6,979 nt of DNA from the NCBI GenBank assembly GCA_029558215.1, contig JAKQFZ010001253.1:1-6979 (forward strand), written 5' to 3'. Positions 1 to 5,860 of this stretch are shown piece after piece. The notes below the pieces were generated by a model, which saw nothing but the letters and a program-made list of their open reading frames with translations, was not told where the DNA came from and made no database searches. Positions within the stretch are counted from its first letter, which is position 1, and every line of letters starts with the position of its first letter. The position numbers and the translations under genes are program-made. This DNA comes from Candidatus Omnitrophota bacterium (GTDB lineage: Bacteria; Hinthialibacterota; Hinthialibacteria; JAKQFZ01).

Positions 1-560
1 TCCCAAAGCTTGGCAGTGTCATCACTACTTCCCGTCAGCACTTTCGAACCGTCAGGGGAAAAAGCAACAGAGTTGACAGGCACCGTAAGTCCCACAAAGT
101 TGCGGACTAGATCGCCACTAGTGGCATTCCACAGTCTGGCAACTCCGTCCCAACCGCCCGTGAGTATCTTCGTCCCGTCCGGGGAGTAAGAGACGGAAGT
201 GACGTAAGATTCCACGGGGCCTTCAATTGTTCGTATCAGATCCCCCGTTGCAGCATCCCAAAGTTTTGCAACGCCGCGATACTCAGGGTTGCCTGTGTCG
301 CTTCCGGTGACAATCTTTGTCCCGTCTGGGGAGAAGGCAACGCCGCGAACTTCAGATGCATGCCCAGTAAAACTCCGGATGAGATCACCGGTGGTGACAT
401 CCCACAGCCTCGCAGTTTGGTCATCGCTTCCCGTCAGGACTTTCGTCCCGTCCGGCGAAAAAGCCACACATTCGACTGATCTCGAAAGTTCAAAGGTGCG
501 GACAACTACTCCAGTGGCAGCATTCCAGAGTCTTGCAGTACAGTCTTCCTTACTTCCCGT
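1..560 (-). repeat. Degenerate tandem repeats of about 125 bp encoding WD40 blades
   Basis: The repeats are visible directly on the plus strand. The block resembling cccgtc-ggggaaaaagc recurs near 41, 171, 321, 447 and 569, each paired with a ttccacagtctggca-like block encoding the LW(D/N) end of a blade. Spacing is about 123-144 bp, which matches one blade. The repeats have diverged in sequence and are explained by the protein fold. Confidence 0.8.
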
Positions 561-845
561 CAGAACCTGCGTTCCACCAGGAGCAATCGCCAATGAACTC
601 ACAGTGTGCCCCGGTGCCCTTAAGAAACGGATCGGCTGTGCAGTCAAAACATTCCAGATAACTGCTCCTGAACTCCCACCTGTTACAACAAACGGTCGGT
701 CAGGATTGGGTGAATAGGCTGCACAGTTGAGCATCCCATATCCGCATTGCTGTAGCACTCGCGTCTGCGTCTCCTGTCCCCATCCCAGTGCACATACCAA
801 CAGAAGACAATGAACAACAATCATCCTGCAAATCATTCGATTCAT
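1..845 (-). CDS. Exported WD40-repeat protein, 3' end beyond window
   Basis: The minus-strand frame is open from ATG at 845 to the left edge: 281 codons, no stop, so the C-terminus is missing. Residues 1 to about 23 form a signal peptide (basic MNRMICR, then a hydrophobic stretch ending ALGWG), so the protein is probably exported. From about residue 31 there are six WD40 blades, marked by the terminal Trp at 64, 107, 148, 196, 239 and 281 (spacing 41-48 residues). Most blades have the pattern AFSPDGTKVLTGS followed by ARLWD. The first blade is weak, and the fourth has an insertion around residues 182-192. WD40 proteins fold as beta-propellers and act as protein-interaction scaffolds; an enzymatic role is unlikely. 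The start is fixed by GGAGG (853-857) seven bases upstream. It lies downstream of the pseudopilin-like and cNMP-receptor genes on the same strand and may share their transcript. The exact partner is unknown. Confidence 0.93.
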   Translation of the reverse strand, partial: MNRMICRMIVVHCLLLVCALGWGQETQTRVLQQCGYGMLNCAAYSPNPDRPFVVTGGSSGAVIWNVLTAQPIRFLRAPGHTVSSLAIAPGGTQVLTGSKEDCTARLWNAATGVVVRTFELSRSVECVAFSPDGTKVLTGSDDQTARLWDVTTGDLIRSFTGHASEVRGVAFSPDGTKIVTGSDTGNPEYRGVAKLWDAATGDLIRTIEGPVESYVTSVSYSPDGTKILTGGWDGVARLWNATSGDLVRNFVGLTVPVNSVAFSPDGSKVLTGSSDDTAKLW

Positions 846-872
846 CTCAAATCCTCCGGTTGTAGTTGTAGT

Positions 873-896
873 GTGGAACGAGTCTGCGAGTTCCAC
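873..896. promoter_or_regulatory. Inverted repeat in leader of the WD40 gene
   Basis: gtggaac (873-879) and gttccac (890-896) form a perfect 7-bp stem around a 10-base loop. It lies 28-51 bases upstream of the WD40 start codon. No T-run follows on the minus strand, so it does not look like an intrinsic terminator. It could be an operator dyad or an mRNA hairpin near the ribosome binding site. The function is inferred only from position. Confidence 0.4.
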
Positions 897-909
897 CTTT
901 CATCCTTCC

Positions 910-927
910 GCGCAAGCAAGATTGCGC
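910..927. promoter_or_regulatory. Second GC-rich hairpin between pseudopilin-like and WD40 genes
   Basis: gcgcaa (910-915) and ttgcgc (922-927) pair perfectly around a 6-base loop. It stands 13 bases from the neighbouring inverted repeat at 873-896. On the minus strand the stem is followed by purine-rich sequence and not by a T-tract, which argues against a rho-independent terminator. It may be a structured leader or an RNA-processing site. Six base pairs can also arise by chance. Confidence 0.3.
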
Positions 928-1035
928 ACTCCCTAAGTCCATCGTTCCAAAATCCGCCTTTCACCACACCTATACGAGAGACCCTCGCGACTTCTTTCAA
1001 GATAACTGCAAAATGATATCTCACCGATCTTGCTT

Positions 1036-1452
1036 TCACGGTCTGCTCTTGATATCTCCTCTGTTGTTGAATTGGCCATCTTCGCCGCCGGAAACAATGA
1101 GAAACTTGTCACGATCATTTTCTCCAAGGCGCACGCCGAACGTCGAAGGGAAAAGATAACGGTTGCACCAGATTCTGTAGGGATTTCCCCAGGGATCCGT
1201 TGCCGGATCTCGGCCTTTTCCCGTGATGTTCTCTCGGCAGAACTGCTGAAGCACGATTTCTACATAGTCTTTTGAGGCAAGTGTCAGGTGACTCAGAACA
1301 AGGGTATGTATCTGCCCCACTTCCTGAAAGGCAACAATCCGCTGGGGAATCGCAAGGATCTGTCTCACGTTGATCTGCATGGCGTTCATACCCGATCGAA
1401 TACACCAGATGAGCACAAGGAGTGAGACGATTTTCGGGACAGAGATTCTCAT
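1036..1452 (-). CDS. Exported protein with GspG-like (type II pseudopilin) C-terminal domain
   Basis: The product is 138 residues. Residues 5-20 are a hydrophobic helix that would act as a signal peptide or membrane anchor. The C-terminal half has the hallmark of the type II secretion GspG fold: DPWGNPY at 86-92, then SGGEDGQFNNRGDI at 121-134, corresponding to the family's DPWGxPY and the calcium-loop SxGxDGxxGGxxxxxDI. True GspG begins with a short leader, a G-F-T-L-I-E prepilin peptidase site and a long hydrophobic pilin helix. None of that is present, so this is probably a soluble or anchored GspG-fold protein and not a pilus subunit. The ATG overlaps the stop of the upstream membrane protein as ATGA (1449-1452), with GGAG eight bases upstream inside that gene, so the two are probably translationally coupled and act together. 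The role is unknown. Confidence 0.85.
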   Translation of the reverse strand: MRISVPKIVSLLVLIWCIRSGMNAMQINVRQILAIPQRIVAFQEVGQIHTLVLSHLTLASKDYVEIVLQQFCRENITGKGRDPATDPWGNPYRIWCNRYLFPSTFGVRLGENDRDKFLIVSGGEDGQFNNRGDIKSRP

Positions 1453-3572
1453 CGCGCCAACTCCATGTCACTTCTGAGTCTTGCCCGGGTTGTCATCTCA
1501 AGCATGACGCCCGACGTTACGCTCGACTGCAGCAGAAGGAAGAATGCTGCTCGGGTCAGCACGACGAGTTTGCATTCAGTTTCTGCCACCGCCGTTGCGG
1601 TACGAAGTCCCGCCTCCATCAGCGCAATCTCCCCGAAATGGCCTCCTTGAGTCAGCGTTCGGATTTCAACTGCGTTGGCTCGGCCATAGTCCTTCCAGAA
1701 TCGCACCTCACCCGAACGAATGACGAAGAACTCATCGCCCGACTCCCCTTCTCTGACGATGATGTCCCCAGGCCTGAACTCCCGTTGCTCCGCATGCATC
1801 AGCACCTGATACATAACTTCTGTTGGGACTTCCTCAAAAAGAGGCGTGTTGTTCAGAAACGAACCCAATTGTACCAGTCTGACGATGGCTTCCTTGTCTT
1901 CGATGTGTTCCATGACAAAATGCTGGAAGACATCCTTGCTCAGTTTCAGAGCCACAACGGGAGTCAAAGCCAGAGCCGTCGCTGTCCTGGGGCTTTCATT
2001 CACCAAAGACATCTCACCGAAGGAATCATTGTTCCCAAGAACGGCCAGAACCGTCTCCAATCCTGTATCCGATTCTGAGATGATCGCCACGGAACCCTGG
2101 TAGATTACATAGAATGCGTCCCCCTTGTCTCCCTGAGAGACAATGGGCGCTCTCTTCCGGTAGCATTCAATCTCGAGACAGTCCGCAAGTCGTGTCAGCG
2201 ACTCTTCAGAAAGCCCCCCAAAAACAGGAACGCTACGAATACAGGTGAGGATTTCCTCACATTTCAACTGCATTCGACGCGAAGAGCCGGATGCCAGTCG
2301 CGAGATCCGACTGAGCACTCGCCTGACGATTGGCGCATAGTTCAGCCAGAGCACTCTCAGCACATGCCAGACAAGAATTAGGATCGGAAAGACAAAGGCC
2401 AGCAGGTACACGACTGCGGCAAAACGCTCCAGAAGACTTTCCTGCAGTATGAGAACGCCTTGAAGCCGACTCAAGTGCCACTCGATGACAAGACTCACAA
2501 TACGGTATGCGGAATACACCCAAAGCACGGCAAATGTGCCAAAGAGTACGAAATATCCCTCATTCTGAAAAGACGAGCTCAACAGAAGAACCCGTTTGAC
2601 GTACTTCTTGTCAACAAACGCCCTTAGATTTTCAAGAAGCTGGCTCTTTCCGGCGAGTCGATCCAGAGCCCTCAGCATCTCTCTCGGAACAAAGGGAGAG
2701 AGATCGAGAAAGACAGTCACAAGGCCGCTCAATACCCAGATTGTGGCAATGACATTCCCATGCAACATGCCGAAAATGCCCAGAGAGCCAATAAGTCCTG
2801 TGAACAGGAAGCACGCCAGATGAAATCGGAGCACCCCGGCCCAGCCCAGAGTGAGAATATCTCCATCATGCACATCGAAGATTGGAATGCCCCATTGGAA
2901 CAACACGCCCGAGTTCGGTGTCTCAAGGCCCCGGGATTTCAGAAGGCAAAAGCGAAAAAGATTCTTGAGCCAGGCGATGATCATGAGAGAGCAGAGCCAA
3001 CATAAGGCTCCCATAAAATAGGAGCCCTTCACTTCCAGGTATTCCAGTTCGCCAGGAGAGAGCATCAGCATCGGAAAAGATATGGCCAGGGATAGTCCCA
3101 TGAAAACAAGTCCCGGAACTGTTCCGAGGAATTTTGCGATCGGATTGAGGAGAAATTGCAGCACGAGAGGTGGTGACCAGGGGCAAAGTCGCCTCATTTT
3201 CGGTTTGGGTATGAATGGAGCGAAATCGGGATTCTGCGACAGCAACCGCTGAGATTTCTCATCGAGAAATGTGCGCTTCAGAAGATGGACTACCGTCTGG
3301 TAAATCTTCTTGCAGGAATACCTGCCATACTCCTTCCTGAAGCGCTCGATCAGCGTGGCAATGGTCACCGGCTCACGGAGCTGATCCAAGAGGAAGAGCT
3401 CCTCGGAGTCAACGAAGAGATAGGTCTTCTCGGCAGGATTCTTCGCAAGAAAGTCCCGTGAGAAAGGGTAAACCTCATACGGCTTGATCCGAATTTCGGT
3501 ATTCTGTTCTAAGCTGTCGTGTTGTCTCATTGACGCCTCGCCCAGAACCTCGGAATCTGGGCTCCGTATCAT
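1449..3572 (-). CDS. Membrane protein: PqqD-like domain, degenerate M50-like core, two cyclic-nucleotide-binding domains
   Basis: The product is 707 residues. Residues about 28-110 resemble the PqqD-like winged helix that precedes the membrane core in 'putative peptide zinc metalloprotease' proteins of family M50. Six hydrophobic segments follow (about 152-172, 182-202, 245-270, 271-289, 337-365, 384-409). The core aligns by eye without gaps to the M50 motif regions, but HExxH becomes KNLFR (203-207) and the NPxxxxDG region becomes SPFVPREM (292-299), with Glu298 where the Asp ligand sits. Proteolysis is therefore unlikely. Two cNMP-binding domains follow (about 438-555 and 573-690), each with an intact phosphate-binding cassette: FGE 518-520 with Arg529, and FGE 646-648 with Arg657. 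An even number of membrane segments puts both ends in the cytoplasm. It probably senses cAMP or cGMP. The in-frame ATG at 3530 has a better ribosome site (GAGG, five bases away) than the ATG at 3572, so the protein may start at residue 15. Confidence 0.93.
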   Translation of the reverse strand: MIRSPDSEVLGEASMRQHDSLEQNTEIRIKPYEVYPFSRDFLAKNPAEKTYLFVDSEELFLLDQLREPVTIATLIERFRKEYGRYSCKKIYQTVVHLLKRTFLDEKSQRLLSQNPDFAPFIPKPKMRRLCPWSPPLVLQFLLNPIAKFLGTVPGLVFMGLSLAISFPMLMLSPGELEYLEVKGSYFMGALCWLCSLMIIAWLKNLFRFCLLKSRGLETPNSGVLFQWGIPIFDVHDGDILTLGWAGVLRFHLACFLFTGLIGSLGIFGMLHGNVIATIWVLSGLVTVFLDLSPFVPREMLRALDRLAGKSQLLENLRAFVDKKYVKRVLLLSSSFQNEGYFVLFGTFAVLWVYSAYRIVSLVIEWHLSRLQGVLILQESLLERFAAVVYLLAFVFPILILVWHVLRVLWLNYAPIVRRVLSRISRLASGSSRRMQLKCEEILTCIRSVPVFGGLSEESLTRLADCLEIECYRKRAPIVSQGDKGDAFYVIYQGSVAIISESDTGLETVLAVLGNNDSFGEMSLVNESPRTATALALTPVVALKLSKDVFQHFVMEHIEDKEAIVRLVQLGSFLNNTPLFEEVPTEVMYQVLMHAEQREFRPGDIIVREGESGDEFFVIRSGEVRFWKDYGRANAVEIRTLTQGGHFGEIALMEAGLRTATAVAETECKLVVLTRAAFFLLLQSSVTSGVMLEMTTRARLRSDMELAR

Positions 3573-3664
3573 CAGTCCATCAAATCACATGTTCACAGAA
3601 CGAAACTCATCACCTATGGCTCCCAGCCACACGATAACATCAGCGCAAAGCCACTCCCATCTGA

Positions 3665-3693
3665 ATCGTACATGCTGCCTGCTCGTAGATCAA
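3665..3693 (-). promoter_or_regulatory. Candidate sigma-70 promoter for the cNMP-receptor gene
   Basis: On the minus strand, TTGATC (3688-3693) and TACGAT (3665-3670) are separated by 17 bases, the preferred spacing. It points toward the membrane-receptor gene and would give a leader of roughly 85-130 bases depending on which start codon is used. A small dyad, tggct-ccc-agcca (3617-3629), lies in that leader. The hexamers are partial matches, so this is only a candidate. Confidence 0.35.
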
Positions 3694-3720
3694 CTGATTT
3701 TCGCCATTTCGACATTGCAC

Positions 3721-3746
3721 TTGACACGTCTTGAGCAGGATATAAT
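3721..3746 (+). promoter_or_regulatory. Candidate promoter for the FHA-cyclase gene, perfect hexamers but short spacer
   Basis: TTGACA (3721-3726) and TATAAT (3741-3746) both match the sigma-70 consensus exactly, but only 14 bases lie between them instead of 16-18. The nearest alternative -35, TTGCAC at 3715-3720, gives 20 bases. The -10 alone is convincing and would start transcription near 3753, only about nine bases before the first ATG. The short spacer would suit a weak or activator-dependent promoter. Confidence 0.45.
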
Positions 3747-3761
3747 CTAGAGAAAGCCTTA

Positions 3762-4793
3762 ATGTCAGCGGGACTGGAGAAGCAGCCTTTTTCTATCCCT
3801 TGTTCCTCGGAGGCATGTCGCCCATCGCGGCAAGAAACAATGATGAATACCCCTGCATCTGAGACTCCAGAAGTTGTCGCTCTCATCACCGTCTGGGCTG
3901 AAGGACGCCCCGAGATCAAGGTTCCCCTCCAAGTCGGTCAGACACTCACCATTGGACGCGATCCCGCCAATGGCCTTGCGCTTACGAACGACAAATGGGT
4001 GTCGAGAAATCACTGCCACATGAAGTGTGAAGACGGAAAGGTCATTCTCATTGACAATGGATCCGCCAATGGCACCTTTGTCGAGAACAAACGACTTGCA
4101 CCCAACGATCCGGTTGCACTCTTGATCCCTTCGTGGTTCATCGTCGGTCACACGAGACTTCTGATTACTCATTCCGAGCACGACTCGGACGAGACGATGA
4201 AGGCTCAACAAACCCGAGTCGCCACAGAGGGAAACGTGCTGGTTCCTTTCCGAAAAGTCGTCCAGGAACGAGAACAAGCTCTGCTGGTAACCGACGTCGT
4301 CGGTTCTTCGATCGTCATCAAAGACGACGAGGTTCTCTTAATCCAGGTCGTCTCAGCAATCGGTTCGTTTCTGGAAAATGCGCTCTGGAGTCAACAGGAT
4401 TCGTTTCTTCAATGTACCGGAGACGGATTTCTTGCCTGCTTTGAGAAGGCAGAACCTGCATTGCAGTGCGCAATAGAACTCGGCGAACATGTCCGCAGCA
4501 CTCTTGGCGTCAAAGTCCGCCTCTCGCACGCATTGCACTGGGGGCAAGTTCTCGTGACAACCACCGGAGATGTCTCAGGCAAGAATGTGCACGGAGTCTT
4601 TTCCCTTGAGAGAGTGCGCCGAGAAGATCCAAGGATCAAAGATTCCTTCGAAACAGATCCGTCCAGGGATGTCATTGTCCTCTCGGAGCCTTTCATCTCT
4701 CATCTGACTGACTGGGACAAGGGTCGCGCCGCTGCTTTGGGAACCAAAACCCTCAAAGGTGCTGGTGATGTGGAAGTCTTCTGTCTCTTATGA
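3762..4793 (+). CDS. FHA domain fused to an atypical class III nucleotide cyclase domain
   Basis: The product is 343 residues with no signal peptide or membrane segment, so it is cytoplasmic. Residues about 38-135 are an FHA domain with the expected motifs: GR at 65-66, SRNH at 81-84, GSANGTFV at 100-107. FHA domains bind phosphothreonine peptides, which implies control by a Ser/Thr kinase. Residues about 170-343 form a class III adenylate/guanylate cyclase fold: the two metal Asps are kept (Asp178 in VTDVVG, Asp221 in TGDGF), the substrate-side Asp270 is kept, and the ending LKGAGDVEVF is typical. However, the base-recognition Lys position is Gln217, the catalytic Asn is His277 and the catalytic Arg position is Ser281, so activity is doubtful or unusual. 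It is divergent from the double cNMP-receptor gene, its plausible partner. Start uncertain: the ATG at 3762 would have almost no leader; ATG at 3840 (residue 27) also fits, and neither has a strong ribosome site. Confidence 0.92.
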   Translation: MSAGLEKQPFSIPCSSEACRPSRQETMMNTPASETPEVVALITVWAEGRPEIKVPLQVGQTLTIGRDPANGLALTNDKWVSRNHCHMKCEDGKVILIDNGSANGTFVENKRLAPNDPVALLIPSWFIVGHTRLLITHSEHDSDETMKAQQTRVATEGNVLVPFRKVVQEREQALLVTDVVGSSIVIKDDEVLLIQVVSAIGSFLENALWSQQDSFLQCTGDGFLACFEKAEPALQCAIELGEHVRSTLGVKVRLSHALHWGQVLVTTTGDVSGKNVHGVFSLERVRREDPRIKDSFETDPSRDVIVLSEPFISHLTDWDKGRAAALGTKTLKGAGDVEVFCLL

Positions 4794-4822
4794 TCTGACC
4801 CCGACTTCATTCACTTGCAGTA

Positions 4823-5848
4823 CTAGGGCTTTGGCAGGTTCATGTATCCAAAGACCTGTACACTCTGTCCCGGCTCAAAGACCGTCTCGGTGACACTGAA
4901 GACCGCCTTGGCAACGCAGTCCTGTACCTCGGAAATCCGACCCAGCAGCCGCGGTCGTTCTCCATTGAGACTGACAACCTTAACGCCTTCACTCAACCCA
5001 TCTAAAAACCCCTTATCAACATACACCTCGGGCCACGCCGAGCTGTCCAGGATCACAGCGTCTTGAATGGTGAATAGCATCGCCAGACTGAGGGCGATGC
5101 CTCGGCCAAGGCTCTCGCTTTCAGTGGCAAGAGAACTGCTTGACTTGAAGGTTGTCGTCCACAGAATCTCCTGACTCTGGACACTGACGAGGCGAGCCGC
5201 GGCATTGAATTCGTCTGCAGTCTCGGACACTCGAAGAATCACCACATGCTCCGCCAACAGGAGACGACCAACACGAACTGCATTTTCCACACTCGCAAGA
5301 TCTGATCTGTGAAGTTCATGCTCCAATAGGATACTCTCCAACTGTCCCCTTTCGACAACCCGAAACATTCTGGTCTCAAGAAGGGTTTCAGAGAAGGCCT
5401 GTGTGAAGAGATCTACACGATATGTTGGAGAGCCCCCGACGATAAGAGGAACAACGATAAGCCTGTCACGGAGTTCATCGGGAAGCGTGAACGCACTGTG
5501 CGCAACCACTTCGAGCACTTTCTGGGAAACGATGCCACCCTTGTGCTGAACTTCCAGACGGAACTCATTGCTCCCGGCAGTCACAGACTGAAATGCAGTC
5601 CAATGCCCGTCCTCTAAAGGGAGTGACTCCCCATTGATTGAGAACCTCTCAACGCCCGAGGCGTCGGCGACACGGCCAGCAAGAAATATCTCTCGAATGC
5701 AGACCGGATACTCACCGAAATGCCTCTCAACAACAATGGAGGAACACTCCTCATCCGAGTGGGACTGACTCATCTCATCTGCACAACTCCAAAGCCCCAT
5801 CGTCAGCGCAATGGATGCTGAACAGAACAAGAGAAGATGCCTCTTCAC
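4823..5848 (-). CDS. CsgG-like lipoprotein with Ig-like and FlgT-C-like domains
   Basis: The product is 341 residues, starting at GTG. The N-terminus (KRHLLLF, then a hydrophobic run) ends in LWSC with Cys22 as the probable lipidated residue; Trp at -2 is unusual, but Leu at -3 and Ser at -1 fit. Residues about 40-115 look like a small Ig-like beta domain (motif SINGESL, later GSNEFRLEV). Residues about 128-258 match the CsgG-type fold, with the telltale FRVVERGQLESILLEHEL (162-179). Residues about 262-336 resemble the FlgT C-terminal beta domain (KGFLDGLSEGVKVVSL). CsgG forms the curli export pore, but many relatives are envelope lipoproteins of unknown role and no curli genes are seen. AGGAGG (5854-5859), five bases upstream, fixes the GTG start. 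It is a tandem paralogue of the upstream gene, and its 3' end lies 29 bp from the cyclase stop, with no hairpin terminator visible between. Confidence 0.88.
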   Translation of the reverse strand: MKRHLLLFCSASIALTMGLWSCADEMSQSHSDEECSSIVVERHFGEYPVCIREIFLAGRVADASGVERFSINGESLPLEDGHWTAFQSVTAGSNEFRLEVQHKGGIVSQKVLEVVAHSAFTLPDELRDRLIVVPLIVGGSPTYRVDLFTQAFSETLLETRMFRVVERGQLESILLEHELHRSDLASVENAVRVGRLLLAEHVVILRVSETADEFNAAARLVSVQSQEILWTTTFKSSSSLATESESLGRGIALSLAMLFTIQDAVILDSSAWPEVYVDKGFLDGLSEGVKVVSLNGERPRLLGRISEVQDCVAKAVFSVTETVFEPGQSVQVFGYMNLPKP

Positions 5849-5853
5849 CAGAG

Positions 5854-5860
5854 CCTCCTA
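5854..5860 (-). promoter_or_regulatory. Stop codon embedded in the ribosome binding site of the next gene
   Basis: On the minus strand TAGGAGG holds both the TAG stop of the upstream CsgG-like gene (5858-5860) and a perfect AGGAGG (5854-5859) five bases before the GTG start of the next gene. Ribosomes finishing the first gene are placed on the second start. This supports an operon with coupled translation and decides the GTG start. Confidence 0.8.

Larger units (their letters stand above)
842..1039 (-). other. Doubtful 65-codon small ORF filling the intergenic gap
   Basis: An open frame starts with GTG at 1039 and stops with TGA at 842-844. Its start overlaps the stop of the pseudopilin-like gene as GTGA, and its stop overlaps the WD40 start codon as ATGA, so it exactly fills the gap between them. 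That geometry is typical of coupled genes. Against coding: the product matches no family I recognise, it has no signal peptide or membrane segment, most of its arginines are AGA/AGG, and the ribosome binding site is weak (AAGAG six bases upstream). It also contains both intergenic hairpins. More likely chance than a gene, but not excluded. Confidence 0.2.
3573..3761. other. Divergent intergenic region shared by receptor and cyclase genes
   Basis: These 189 bases separate two start codons pointing away from each other and hold a candidate promoter for each direction, 27 bases apart at their -35 elements (3693 versus 3721). Open frames crossing it on either strand have no recognisable product. 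Shared control of the two genes is an inference from this geometry. Confidence 0.6.

Noticed and set aside
1..560. Regular repeats that could suggest a CRISPR-like or structural repeat array
   Set aside because: The units are about 125 bp, diverged, and continuous with a coding frame of WD40 blades; there are no short identical repeats with unique spacers.
289..717. Plus-strand open frame with repeated PVxTFVPSGEKAT-like units
   Set aside because: It is antisense to the WD40 gene; its repeats are the complement of the AFSPDG...LTGS blades. It has no ribosome site or recognisable product.
1036..1452. A genuine type II secretion pseudopilin gene (gspG)
   Set aside because: No prepilin peptidase motif or pilin helix, and no other secretion genes in the window; only the C-terminal fold matches.
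1422..2078. Plus-strand 218-codon open frame
   Set aside because: It lies antisense to the two cNMP-binding domains, whose motifs are intact on the minus strand; the translation is low-complexity and unlike any family.
3614..3919. Minus-strand 101-codon frame across the divergent promoter region
   Set aside because: It overlaps the start of the FHA-cyclase gene and both candidate promoters and has no recognisable domain.
4794..4822. Bidirectional terminator between the convergent genes
   Set aside because: The 29 bases contain no stem-loop with a T-run on either strand.
4823..5848. Curli export pore gene csgG
   Set aside because: It has extra Ig-like and FlgT-C-like domains, a tandem paralogue and no curli genes around it; only the fold family is supported.
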